Shown one piece after another: positions 18,923 through 27,957 of a stretch of 62,272 bases of DNA (position 1 is the first letter of the stretch; every line of letters starts with the position of its first letter). The position numbers and the translations under genes were made by a program. The DNA comes from an uncultured Lachnospiraceae bacterium (GTDB lineage Bacteria; Bacillota; Clostridia; Lachnospirales; Lachnospiraceae). The notes under the pieces are model-generated. The model saw only the letters and a list, made by a program, of their open reading frames with translations. It was not told the DNA's origin and ran no database searches. The DNA lies in the NCBI GenBank assembly GCA_944375815.1, contig CALWBA010000028.1, positions 1 through 62,272 of the forward strand, given 5' to 3'.

Positions 18923-18975
18923 GACAGTAACACCTGATGGAACGAGGTTATGGAAAAGAAATGGAGGCTGAGCAT

Positions 18976-19911
18976 GTGAGAGATACGAAAGTAAAAAGGA
19001 TGAAAATGAAAAAGGCCCGTCGAAAGATGAATTGGGGATTGACGGTCCTGGCTATTCCAGGGTTTGCATTTTTGGCAGCATTTTATTATGTGCCCCTGAT
19101 TGGAATTGTTATACCATTTAAGCAGGTTGATTATGCGAAGGGCATATGGGGAAGCGACTGGGTTGGATTTAAAAACTTTGAATTTCTTTTTAAATCTCAG
19201 GATGCATTCCGAATTACAAGAAATACACTCTGCCTGAACGCCATGTTCATAACACTGACACTTGTATCGGCAATCTTTCTTGCGATACTTATGAATGAAC
19301 TTACCAGAAAGAAAATAAAGGTTTACCAGACTGCAATGTTTATTCCGTATTTTGTATCATGGGTTGTAGCCAGCTATGTTGTATATGCGATGCTCAGTCC
19401 GGATATGGGAGTTATTCCTAACCTTATGGAATCAGCAGGAAAAGATCCGATCAATTTCTATGCGACGCCGAAAGTCTGGCCGGTTATACTGACAATCGCA
19501 TATCTCTGGAAAAATATCGGATATATGACATTGCTCTTTTATGCAACGCTGATCAGCATTGATTCCAGCTATCTTGAAGCAGCGGCAATTGACGGGGCAA
19601 ACAGGAGACAGCAGATATTTAAGATCATGATTCCATATATGATGCCGACAATTGTGATGATGGCACTCCTGCAGATAGGAAAAATATTCTACTCCGATTT
19701 TGGTATGTTTTATTTCCTTACCAGAAATTCGGGTGCCTTATATTCAACTACAGACGTAATCGATACATATGTATATCGTGCGCTCAGAGTAACAGGCGAT
19801 ATCGGTATTTCATCTGCAGCGGCATTGTATCAGTCGATCGTCGGATTTATTCTGGTACTCGTTTCCAATCTGATTGTCAAGAAGCGAAATAACGATTATG
19901 CGATATTCTAG
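18976..19911 (+). CDS. LplB-type ABC importer permease
   Basis: A 311-residue inner-membrane permease of the MalF/LplB type. Six or so hydrophobic helices are visible, and the cytoplasmic EAA loop is EAAAIDGANRRQQIFKIMIP. These subunits import oligosaccharides or related compounds, usually with a shared ATPase (MsmX/MsmK type) encoded elsewhere, and none is found here. I chose the GTG at 18976 because GGAGG at 18963-18967 is spaced 8 bases from it. An in-frame ATG at 18937 has no good site. It is followed by its partner permease after 12 bases. Confidence 0.88.
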   Translation: MRDTKVKRMKMKKARRKMNWGLTVLAIPGFAFLAAFYYVPLIGIVIPFKQVDYAKGIWGSDWVGFKNFEFLFKSQDAFRITRNTLCLNAMFITLTLVSAIFLAILMNELTRKKIKVYQTAMFIPYFVSWVVASYVVYAMLSPDMGVIPNLMESAGKDPINFYATPKVWPVILTIAYLWKNIGYMTLLFYATLISIDSSYLEAAAIDGANRRQQIFKIMIPYMMPTIVMMALLQIGKIFYSDFGMFYFLTRNSGALYSTTDVIDTYVYRALRVTGDIGISSAAALYQSIVGFILVLVSNLIVKKRNNDYAIF

Positions 19912-19923
19912 GGAGGTGCAGAC

Positions 19924-20811
19924 ATGGTTCAGAAAAAAGGAACAAAGACAATATCACAAATTATCATAAATATAATATTTATAGTTATTGCATTATGCTG
20001 TGTTGTACCTCTTTTTTATATTCTTGCCGCATCCTTTACAGACGAGATGTCTTTGGCAAAAGAAGGTTATCATTTACTGCCGACAAAATTTTCATTAGAG
20101 GCATTTAAGTATGTATTCAAAAATCCGGCACAGATTTTAAACGCTTATGTGGTTACGATAGTTGTAACGGTTGGCGGAACATTATTCAGCCTGCTATGCA
20201 CCAGTATGCTGGCATATGTGATGGCCAGAAAAGATTATAAATTCAGGAACGTTCTTTCCTTCTTAGTCTTTTTTACACTGCTTTTCAACGGAGGAATGGT
20301 GGCGAGCTATATTGTTAATACACAGTACTACAATTTAAAAGATACGATCTTTGCGATGATACTTCCCTACATCATTATGCCGTGGCATGTATTTCTCATG
20401 AATGGATTTTTTAAGGATACACCGATGGCACTGATAGAAGCAGCTAAGATCGACGGAGCTTCCGAAGCATATATCTTTTTCAAAATAGTAGCACCTATAT
20501 CAAAACCGGCATTTGCAACGATTGGATTGTTTACCGCTTTTACATACTGGAATGACTGGTGGCTGTCCATGTTATACATCAACGAGAACAAACTTACTTC
20601 GCTGCAGTACTATCTGTACCGAATTATGAATAATATCGAATTCCTGAGATCTTCTATGGCAGCAGGAGTATCGGTGGACCTGTCACAGATCCCCGGAGAA
20701 ACAGCCAGAATGGCATTGTGTGTTGTGGCAGTGGGACCGATGTTAATAGTATTCCCGTTCTTCCAGAAATACTTTGTGAAAGGAATTACGGTCGGTTCAG
20801 TAAAAGGCTAA
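19924..20811 (+). CDS. YtcP-type ABC importer permease
   Basis: A 295-residue permease of the MalG/YtcP type, partner of the preceding gene. The EAA loop is EAAKIDGASEAYIFFKIVAP. The C-terminus FFQKYFVKGITVGSVKG is characteristic of this subfamily. Six membrane helices are visible. A GGGAGG site precedes the ATG. The 93 bases to the lipoprotein gene include an unused GGAGG and a 12-codon mini-ORF that I do not consider a gene. Confidence 0.92.
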   Translation: MVQKKGTKTISQIIINIIFIVIALCCVVPLFYILAASFTDEMSLAKEGYHLLPTKFSLEAFKYVFKNPAQILNAYVVTIVVTVGGTLFSLLCTSMLAYVMARKDYKFRNVLSFLVFFTLLFNGGMVASYIVNTQYYNLKDTIFAMILPYIIMPWHVFLMNGFFKDTPMALIEAAKIDGASEAYIFFKIVAPISKPAFATIGLFTAFTYWNDWWLSMLYINENKLTSLQYYLYRIMNNIEFLRSSMAAGVSVDLSQIPGETARMALCVVAVGPMLIVFPFFQKYFVKGITVGSVKG

Positions 20812-20904
20812 GAAGTAGTGAACATTAAAAATGGAGGTGAACAGAAAAAAACAGCGGAACGCAGAATGAAGTAAAATAGAACAACGAGAGAGAGGGATAA
20901 TTTT

Positions 20905-22413
20905 ATGAGAAAAAAGATGAAAAAAGGATTTGCAGTTACATTGGCAATGGTAACATTAGCAGGAAGTCTGACGGGATGTGGAAAAAGTGAAGAGCAGAAG
21001 AGCCAGAGTACGGGGGATTCTTCCAGCGGCCTTGAAGAAGTGACATTGACCTGGTATATTCCGGGAAATGGTCCGCAGACGGATACAGCGAAAGTAGAAG
21101 ACGCTATTTATGAATATCTGAAAGATGATCTGAATGTAAGAATCGATTTTGTAGAGTGCGACTGGGGAAGTTATGATGATAAAGTACAGATGGCGATTGC
21201 TTCTCAGGAGGCGTTCGATCTCTGCTATACGGCACACTGGTCAAACAACTTCTACAATAACGTATCTAAAAATGCATTTCTGGAATTGAATGATCTTCTG
21301 GATGAATATGGAAAAGATCTGAAAGAACTGATTCCTGATGAAGGATGGAAAGCGGCCACTGTAAATGGAAACATTTATGCTGTCCCGAATATGCAGATCT
21401 GGGCTTATCAGGGAGCCATAGGTGTAGAGAACAGTGTACTTGAAAAGTACAATTTTGACCTGACTCAGGTAAAAGAATTGAAAGATATGGAGCCATTGTT
21501 TGAACAGATTAAGGCAGATAATCCGGATATGTATCCGATTGTTAACTGCGGTCCGGCAGAGCTCCTTAATAATTATCAGAATACATTAGGTTATGAAGAA
21601 CTTGCAGGCTCCAAGATACCGGGAGCGCTGGAATACGGTGATGATAGTATGACGGTTGTAAATCAGTTTGAACTTCCGCAGGTACAGGAATTTTTCAAGA
21701 TGATGTATGACTGGAATCAGAAAGGATATTTCAGAAGCGATTCCGCTACGGTAACCGATGAAAACATGGATATCCAGATCGGAAAATCTGTTTCTAAGCT
21801 TACATCTACATATAAACCGGGTGTAGAAACTGATACAAAGGCGAAGACAGGAAAAGATTTCACATTCCAGCAGATTGGAGAGTCTCATCTGTCAACATCC
21901 AGTATCACAGCAGCCCTTACAGCTGTAAGCAGAACTTCCAAGAACCCAGAGCGGGCGATGATGTTTCTGAATAAATTAAATACAGACAAAGAACTGTATA
22001 ATCTTGTTTGCTTCGGTATTGAAGGCGAGCATTATACAAAAGATGGAAATTATGCAATCCCTGTAGAAAATTCCGCATATAATCCGAATCAGGACTGGGT
22101 TTACGGAGATCAGTTTAATGCATTATACAGAGAGGGACAGGGAGAAGATGACTGGGCCAGAACAGAGGAAATCAACAATTCGGCAGAGCCGTCTCTTGCA
22201 CTGGGATTTTCCTTTGATTCAACACCGGTACAGACACAGCTGGCAAGTGTAAGTGCAGTAGTTGATGAGTATTATTCGTCTCTTGCGACAGGAATGGTAA
22301 ATCCGGATGAAGTGCTTCCGGAATTCCTTGAGAAACTGGAGCAGGCAGGAAGTAAGGATCTGATTGCTGAATGTCAAAAGCAGCTGGACGAGTGGGTAAA
22401 AGAAAATAAATAA
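20905..22413 (+). CDS. Extracellular solute-binding lipoprotein (LipO-like)
   Basis: A 502-residue binding lipoprotein. The signal peptide ends in a lipobox LTGCGK (Cys near residue 24). A Ser/Gly-rich linker follows and then a two-lobed binding fold. The last 60 residues (FSFDSTPVQTQLASVSAVV onward) resemble the DUF3502 end of LipO-type proteins that serve LplB/YtcP permeases. The ligand is probably an oligosaccharide or glycoside but cannot be read from the sequence. The GAGAGAGGG site before the ATG supports the start. Confidence 0.9.
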   Translation: MRKKMKKGFAVTLAMVTLAGSLTGCGKSEEQKSQSTGDSSSGLEEVTLTWYIPGNGPQTDTAKVEDAIYEYLKDDLNVRIDFVECDWGSYDDKVQMAIASQEAFDLCYTAHWSNNFYNNVSKNAFLELNDLLDEYGKDLKELIPDEGWKAATVNGNIYAVPNMQIWAYQGAIGVENSVLEKYNFDLTQVKELKDMEPLFEQIKADNPDMYPIVNCGPAELLNNYQNTLGYEELAGSKIPGALEYGDDSMTVVNQFELPQVQEFFKMMYDWNQKGYFRSDSATVTDENMDIQIGKSVSKLTSTYKPGVETDTKAKTGKDFTFQQIGESHLSTSSITAALTAVSRTSKNPERAMMFLNKLNTDKELYNLVCFGIEGEHYTKDGNYAIPVENSAYNPNQDWVYGDQFNALYREGQGEDDWARTEEINNSAEPSLALGFSFDSTPVQTQLASVSAVVDEYYSSLATGMVNPDEVLPEFLEKLEQAGSKDLIAECQKQLDEWVKENK

Positions 22414-22438
22414 AAGCAACAGAAAAATATTTTTGGGA

Positions 22439-22490
22439 CAAGACTGCCCCCGTCATGAAAACGAGTAGTGGCGGGGGCAGACCTGTCTTG
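22439..22490 (+). other. Intercistronic stem-loop before the hydrolase-like gene
   Basis: CTGCCCCCG (22444-22452) pairs with CGGGGGCAG (22472-22480), extended by CAAGA against TCTTG across a small bulge. There is no T-run. The right arm touches the GGGAGGG ribosome-binding site at 22490-22496. It may stabilise the 3' end of the lipoprotein mRNA or tune translation of the next gene. Confidence 0.7.
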
Positions 22491-22505
22491 GGAGGGAAAG
22501 AATAT

Positions 22506-24419
22506 ATGAATATGAGATGGATTCTGCAAAGCGGAGAAAATGTTGAAACCCGTATAGATGAGGAAAGGGCAGCCATTTGTTTTCAGGAGAATGCCCGCAA
22601 TACATATGTAGAACTGGAATATCAAATTCCGTTTTCCGTGACAGGGGATGAATATGTACTTTTCCCTTCGTGCTGTTATGACGGAAATAGATTTGATGTA
22701 CTTAAGAAGAAGTACCCGCCTCTTTTTACACCTGAAGAAGCAAAGACAGATATGCCGGTGACAATTACTGATGTACCTAGACTTGAAAAAGACGGAAGCG
22801 GAGTGATTGAAGTAACCACAGGTGATGTCTCCGTTCCCTGTGTGGGAGTATATTCAAAAAAAGAAAAGAGAGCGGTCCTCTTTTATACCATTCAGGAGAT
22901 AGAGGGCGTCAACCTGGGGCTGGCGTATCAAAAAGGAAGTATCCGCATTACCTATCCTCATATGAGAAAAAGAGAGATGTATCTGTGGCCGTTTATGCAG
23001 CAAAGCAGAGACGAAGGGAAAGATTTCTCACAGGGAGAAACAATACAGATTCCTTTCAGGATAAAGGAATTTGCATGTGACAGTATGGAAGAATTTTATC
23101 ATATGTTTTTCGAAACACGCAAATGCATGGGAATGGATGACCGTGTACCCGAACCAATGGAAGAAAAGCAGCAGTTTCGTATCCAATGCGGGAAAATGAA
23201 CCGATACAACTGGAAGGAAGAAGGTAAATTTTACGGTACAGAGATCACACCCGCAGGAAATATGAGCTGGCAGCCGGGCTGGATCGGCGGAGGAATGTAT
23301 ACATATCCGTTAATGCGGCTTGGCGGCAGTGTGGAGTGGGAGCGCGGTATGAGCACTCTTCGGCATCTGTTCCGGCAGCAGTCACCGTCGGGATTTTTCT
23401 ATGAATCGAGTGATGAAAAGGGAAATCCTGTAAAAGATATCTTCGGATGTGAATGGTCCAAAGACTGGCATATGGTGAGAAAGTCAGCGGATATTTTATA
23501 TTATCTGTTTATGCATTTCGATCTGATGAAGGAACGGGGGGAACAGGTTCCAAAAGAGTTTGAGGACGGAACCCGCAGGCTGGCAAATGCATTTGTGAGA
23601 CTGTGGAAGAAATATGGACAGTTTGGTCAATTTGTAAGCCTGACAACGGGGGATATCATTGTGGGAGGCAGTACAAGCGGAGCGATGGCTGCGGCCGGAC
23701 TTGCGGAAGCGGCCAGATATTTTGATGATGCATCCTATATGGAGACGGCTGAAAAGAGCGGGGAGTATTACTATACACAGGTGAAAGAGCAGGGATATAC
23801 AACCGGAGGTCCCGGGGAAATCCTTCAGTGTCCGGACAGTGAAAGTGCGTTTGCTCTGCTTGAGAGTATGACAACGTTATATCGGCTGACAGGAAATGAG
23901 AAATGGCTGTCATACAGCAGATATCTGGCAGAATTCTGCAGCAGCTGGGTTGTTGCGTATAATTATAAATTCCGCAGAGGCAGTGAATTTGCCCGGCTGG
24001 ATATGAAAACAACGGGATGCGTTTTCGCAAACGCACAGAATAAGCATGCGGCTCCCGGAATCTGTACGCTGTCGGGATATAGCCTGTACGATCTGTACCG
24101 GTGGACCGGAGAAGAAAAATATCTTGAACTTTTCCGGGATATTACAGATACAGTGAGCCAGTATATATCTACAGAACAGCGACCGATTTATTCCTGGGAT
24201 GTGCCCAAAGATGCCATGCTGCTGGAAAACGGAGAAAATACCCGCATCGAGCCGGAAAAGCAGGAGCCGGGATTCATGTGCGAAAGAGTTAATATGTCAG
24301 ACTGGGAAACAGAAAGATGTATAGGCGGCGTATTTCCAGGAAGCTGCTGCTGGTGCGAAACGGCAAATCTATTAATTCTCGCAGAAAAAGATAAGCGAAA
24401 AGGAGGCAGAAGATCATGA
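22506..24419 (+). CDS. Large carbohydrate-type protein of unknown function, possible alpha-toroid hydrolase
   Basis: A 637-residue protein with no signal peptide, so probably cytosolic. The first 200 or so residues look like a beta-sandwich. From about 230 onward, regularly spaced helical pairs (for example SGAMAAAGLAEAARYFDD and SAFALLESMTTLYRLTG) suggest an alpha/alpha toroid, as in six-hairpin glycosidases. I do not recognise the family and cannot name catalytic residues. The frame opens at 22455 inside the stem-loop, but the ATG at 22506 follows a GGGAGGG site. It overlaps the next gene by 4 bases. The importer context argues for an intracellular glycosidase or lyase, by inference only. 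Confidence 0.6.
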   Translation: MNMRWILQSGENVETRIDEERAAICFQENARNTYVELEYQIPFSVTGDEYVLFPSCCYDGNRFDVLKKKYPPLFTPEEAKTDMPVTITDVPRLEKDGSGVIEVTTGDVSVPCVGVYSKKEKRAVLFYTIQEIEGVNLGLAYQKGSIRITYPHMRKREMYLWPFMQQSRDEGKDFSQGETIQIPFRIKEFACDSMEEFYHMFFETRKCMGMDDRVPEPMEEKQQFRIQCGKMNRYNWKEEGKFYGTEITPAGNMSWQPGWIGGGMYTYPLMRLGGSVEWERGMSTLRHLFRQQSPSGFFYESSDEKGNPVKDIFGCEWSKDWHMVRKSADILYYLFMHFDLMKERGEQVPKEFEDGTRRLANAFVRLWKKYGQFGQFVSLTTGDIIVGGSTSGAMAAAGLAEAARYFDDASYMETAEKSGEYYYTQVKEQGYTTGGPGEILQCPDSESAFALLESMTTLYRLTGNEKWLSYSRYLAEFCSSWVVAYNYKFRRGSEFARLDMKTTGCVFANAQNKHAAPGICTLSGYSLYDLYRWTGEEKYLELFRDITDTVSQYISTEQRPIYSWDVPKDAMLLENGENTRIEPEKQEPGFMCERVNMSDWETERCIGGVFPGSCCWCETANLLILAEKDKRKGGRRS

Positions 24420-25699
24420 CAGGAAGCAGAGAAAGATTAAGACAGACGCTTAACCATGAGGAACCTGATCAGGTGGTGATGGATCTGGGCTCCACGGCAA
24501 TTTCAGGCATTCATGCGAATGCACTCGCCGGGCTCAGGGATGCGCTGGGACTGGAAAAGAAAAGAGTAAAAGTATGTGAGCCGCTGCAGCTTCTTGGAGA
24601 GGTGGAAGAGGATCTGCGTCAGAAACTGAAAGCGGATTGCGTGGATGTCTCAAACGGTTATAATATGTTCGGATTTTCAAACGCGGGAAGAAAGCCGTGG
24701 AAGCTGCAGACAGGACTGGAGGTAGATGTACCGGCAGACTTCAATACAACAGTTTCGGACGATGGGAGAACATATCTTTATCCGCAGGGGGATATGAGTG
24801 TGCCTCCGGCGGCCATGATGCCGAAAGGCGGATTTTTCTTTGACAACATTGTACGCGGAAGCTGTACCTGTGATGATGCGGAAGAGAGAAGCGCAAGGCA
24901 GGATTTCGGACAAGATTTCGGCCTGCTCAGCGAGGAACAGCTGCGGTTTATGGAAGACAGATGCAATTACTATTATAATGAGACGGATTACGGCATTCTT
25001 TACGGCGGAGCCATCGCATCACTGGGAGACTTTGCGCTGATTCCGGGGCCGAATGTGAAGCATCCGGCGGGGATCAGGGAATTGACGCAATTTATGATGG
25101 CGCCGTCTCTGTGCCCGGAGTATATCCATGAACTGTTTGATATGCAGACGGAATTTGCAATCCGCAATGCGGAGCTGATCTATCAGGCATGTGGAGATAA
25201 GATCCAGGCAATCTATGTGTCAGGCACGGATTTCGGTATTCAGACAGGGCCGTATATGGCGATTGACTGTTATCGGGAATTTTATAAACCGTACCATAAG
25301 AAGGTGAATGACTGGATTCATGGACATACAAACTGGAAGACGTTCTTTCACAGCTGCGGGGCAGTGACGGACTTTCTTCAGGACTTTTATGAGTGCGGCG
25401 TGGATATTCTTAATCCCGTACAGCTGTCAGCAGCAGGAATGGACGGCAAAATGCTGAAAGAGAAATGGGGAGATAAATTTGTATTCTGGGGCGGCGGAGT
25501 CGATACTCAGAAGACGCTTCCGTTTGGAACTCCGGAGGAAGTTTACAGAGAAGTTACACAGAGACTGGAGCTGTTTTCAAAAGGCGGGGGATTTGTATTT
25601 AATACCGTCCACAATATACAGGGAAATGTACCGGTAGACAACCTGCTGGCAATGTACCGGGCAGTGGAGGATTTCAGAAAGGGACAGAAGAAAAAATGA
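24416..25699 (+). CDS. UroD-fold protein, methyltransferase-like (first of three)
   Basis: A 427-residue member of the uroporphyrinogen decarboxylase superfamily. The HSCG motif near residues 312-315 supplies the zinc-type His312 and Cys314 seen in the corrinoid methyltransferases MtaA and MtbA. The downstream FWGGGVDTQKTLPFGTPEEV is the family's conserved end. The Arg/Asp residues of true heme-pathway UroD are not evident. It is therefore more likely a methyl-transfer or related enzyme than a decarboxylase. It overlaps its neighbours by 4 bases on both sides (ATGA). No corrinoid protein is encoded nearby. Confidence 0.8.
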   Translation: MTGSRERLRQTLNHEEPDQVVMDLGSTAISGIHANALAGLRDALGLEKKRVKVCEPLQLLGEVEEDLRQKLKADCVDVSNGYNMFGFSNAGRKPWKLQTGLEVDVPADFNTTVSDDGRTYLYPQGDMSVPPAAMMPKGGFFFDNIVRGSCTCDDAEERSARQDFGQDFGLLSEEQLRFMEDRCNYYYNETDYGILYGGAIASLGDFALIPGPNVKHPAGIRELTQFMMAPSLCPEYIHELFDMQTEFAIRNAELIYQACGDKIQAIYVSGTDFGIQTGPYMAIDCYREFYKPYHKKVNDWIHGHTNWKTFFHSCGAVTDFLQDFYECGVDILNPVQLSAAGMDGKMLKEKWGDKFVFWGGGVDTQKTLPFGTPEEVYREVTQRLELFSKGGGFVFNTVHNIQGNVPVDNLLAMYRAVEDFRKGQKKK

Positions 25700-26664
25700 C
25701 GAGCAGAGAGATTGTAAAAAGAGCAATTCACTTTCAATATCCGCCCAGGATCCCTTATAATTTTGACTCCAACAGAACTCCTGTGGACGGAATCACATAC
25801 GGCGAAGATATGATGTGGGTTTTTGCTCAGATGAGAGCGGCTGCAGACGGCGAAAATGAGTGGGGAGTTATCTATGAAGCTATAGGTGACAGTTTTGGAG
25901 AGCCGAAGAAATTTCCTCTGGAAGGAAAGGAAGATCTGGAAGGCTATAACTTTCCTGATTTTTCCGAGGATTGGCGCTATGATGAAATGCGTGCGCAGAT
26001 AGAGGAAAACCATGGGGAAAAATATGTGCTGGGGATGCTTCCCAACGGGATTTTCCAGCACATGATCGATCTGTTTGGCTTCATGGATTTTATGATGAAT
26101 ATTGGATGCAACATTGAGCTTGTAGAGGAACTTGCAGATCGGCTTTGCGATTCGGCAATTGCAGCGGCGGGAAAAATGGCAGAGTGCGGAGTGGACGGCA
26201 TCATTACAATTGACGACCTGGCTCTGCAGGACAGAATGATGATAAAAATGGAAACCTTTGTGAGAGTGTTCAAACCGAGATTTGAACGTCTGTATAAAGT
26301 CTGCCATGGTCTGGGTATGGATACGTTTATCCACTGCTGCGGTTATACATTAGATATGATCGAGCATCTGATTGAAGCAGGGGCTGACGTGGTTAATCTG
26401 GATCAGCAGGATAACATGGGAATATGGAATCTTTCTGCAAGATATAAGGGCAGAATCTGTTTTTTCTGTCCGCTGGATATTCAGAGGACACTGGACATGA
26501 ACAAGGAAGAAATTGAGGATCGGGTGCGCGAAATGATAGAAGCTTTTGCCGATAAGAGCGGAGGCTTTATCGCAAAAACATATCCGCAGCCAAGAGCAAT
26601 TCATATGAGTGATGCGTATCTGAAAATGGTGACAGATGCATTTAAAAAGTATCAGGTTCTGTGA
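25696..26664 (+). CDS. UroD-fold protein, methyltransferase-like (second of three)
   Basis: A 322-residue UroD-superfamily protein beginning SREIVKRAIHFQYPPRIPYNF, the common start of this group. The metal-type motif is HCCG, with His213, Cys214 and Cys215. PLDIQRTL follows at the position where its neighbour has GGGVDTQKT. It overlaps the preceding stop by 4 bases. It shares only the general fold with the proteins before and after it, so the three may act on different substrates or as a complex. Confidence 0.8.
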   Translation: MTSREIVKRAIHFQYPPRIPYNFDSNRTPVDGITYGEDMMWVFAQMRAAADGENEWGVIYEAIGDSFGEPKKFPLEGKEDLEGYNFPDFSEDWRYDEMRAQIEENHGEKYVLGMLPNGIFQHMIDLFGFMDFMMNIGCNIELVEELADRLCDSAIAAAGKMAECGVDGIITIDDLALQDRMMIKMETFVRVFKPRFERLYKVCHGLGMDTFIHCCGYTLDMIEHLIEAGADVVNLDQQDNMGIWNLSARYKGRICFFCPLDIQRTLDMNKEEIEDRVREMIEAFADKSGGFIAKTYPQPRAIHMSDAYLKMVTDAFKKYQVL

Positions 26665-26701
26665 ACAGAAAGTATGGGTATTCGCAGGGAAAGGAATTGA
26701 T

Positions 26702-27844
26702 ATGGGAATACATTTCGATCAGGAAAGATGGCAACAGGTAGAGAAAAATTATACGCTCTGGTGGGAAGGAAAACTGGAAAGACCGTTGATAAAAGCAGTT
26801 GTAAAAGCCGCTTATGCACCGGACAGGAAAAAACCGGATGTACCGCTCCTGTCTATGCAGAATTGTAACTGTCTGGAGTATTCTCCGGAAGAGCTGATTG
26901 ATGCATTGGATTATGAACTTTGCCAGTGCGAATTTCTGGGGGATTCTTTTCCGATGATAAATATGGCAGCATTCGGTCCGGGCGTTCTGGCAGGATTCTG
27001 CGGTGCAAGGCTGGATAACAGTACGGGATCCGTATGGTATTTTCCGAAGGAGAAATTATCAATTGATCAGATCAATGTAAAGTATGATCCCAATAATATA
27101 TGGGCGCAGAGAATCAAAGATATCTATCGGGCAGGAAAGGAGCGCTGGGGTAATCTCGTATTGATGTCCATGCCGGATCTGGGCGGCGTACAGGATATTC
27201 TGGCAATTTTGCTCGGGAATGAGGAGTATATGTTTGCGTTATATGATGAACCGGAAGAAGTATTCCGGGTTCAGAAACAGATAAGGAGTGCATTTATAGA
27301 GGCATACAAAGATCTGGAAAGCGTTCTGGGGCCGGATCATCCCGGATACAGTGACTGGAGCGGGTTATACAGCAAAAAACGATCTTATATTTTTCAGGAC
27401 GATTTCGCATATATGATCAGTCCTGAAATGTTTGAAGAGTTTGCGCTGAATGATATGAAAGAACTGAAAAGGGAGTTTCCGAATGTTATGTATCATCTGG
27501 ACGGTGTCGGTAATCTGAATCATCTGGATATGCTGCTTGATCATACCGATATTCAGGCATACCAGTGGGTCTACGGAGCGGGCCAGCCGTCCGCCAGACA
27601 TTGGATGGACGTCTATGATAAGCTGCATGAGCGCGGAAAAAATATGGAAATTATAGGAAGCATTGAGGATTTTTCAGTTATAGCAGAAAAAAATGCAAAA
27701 GGACTGTTTTACCATCTTCTGATTGATGATAAAGAAGGTACGGCAAAACGTGAAGAAGCTTATAAAGACTGTCTGAACGATTATCACATAATAGAACGGA
27801 GCCGGAGAAAAGAGGCAGAAGATCTTCTGAAAAAATGGCTATAA
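26702..27844 (+). CDS. UroD-like protein without the metal cysteine (third of three)
   Basis: A 380-residue protein distantly related to the UroD fold. Where its two neighbours carry HxC or HCC, this protein has HLDG (His265) and no cysteine, so it probably does not bind the same zinc. The ending (RKEAEDLLKKW) and overall length match a group of UroD-like proteins found in Clostridia next to sugar importers. The frame opens at 26636, overlapping the previous gene, but the ATG at 26702 with AAAGGA before it starts the recognisable sequence. It is the last gene of the import operon. Confidence 0.7.
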   Translation: MGIHFDQERWQQVEKNYTLWWEGKLERPLIKAVVKAAYAPDRKKPDVPLLSMQNCNCLEYSPEELIDALDYELCQCEFLGDSFPMINMAAFGPGVLAGFCGARLDNSTGSVWYFPKEKLSIDQINVKYDPNNIWAQRIKDIYRAGKERWGNLVLMSMPDLGGVQDILAILLGNEEYMFALYDEPEEVFRVQKQIRSAFIEAYKDLESVLGPDHPGYSDWSGLYSKKRSYIFQDDFAYMISPEMFEEFALNDMKELKREFPNVMYHLDGVGNLNHLDMLLDHTDIQAYQWVYGAGQPSARHWMDVYDKLHERGKNMEIIGSIEDFSVIAEKNAKGLFYHLLIDDKEGTAKREEAYKDCLNDYHIIERSRRKEAEDLLKKWL

Positions 27845-27890
27845 AGTAAAAAATATTTCTCCATTGATTAAAGTATGAACTGACAAAAAA

Positions 27891-27929
27891 TCGCAAGAGA
27901 ATTGCAAGGACTTTTAGCGATGGTTTTAT
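27891..27929 (+). promoter_or_regulatory. Direct-repeat operator and promoter of the first P-type ATPase
   Basis: TCGCAAG (27891-27897) and TTGCAAG (27902-27908) repeat with an 11-base period, and TTTTAT (27924-27929) follows 16 bases after the second repeat's TTGCAA. The same layout precedes the second ATPase unit. An 11-base period of hexamer-like repeats ahead of the -10 is what OmpR/PhoP-family regulators bind. Confidence 0.65.
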
Positions 27930-27957
27930 GGTAAAATACAAATCAAAGGAGGAAGAT

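Noticed and set aside
20831..20869. 12-codon ORF between the second permease and the lipoprotein
   Set aside because: It starts at an ATG with no clear site of its own, and the GGAGG falls inside the ORF. Too short to support, and the gap looks like an ordinary intercistronic region.
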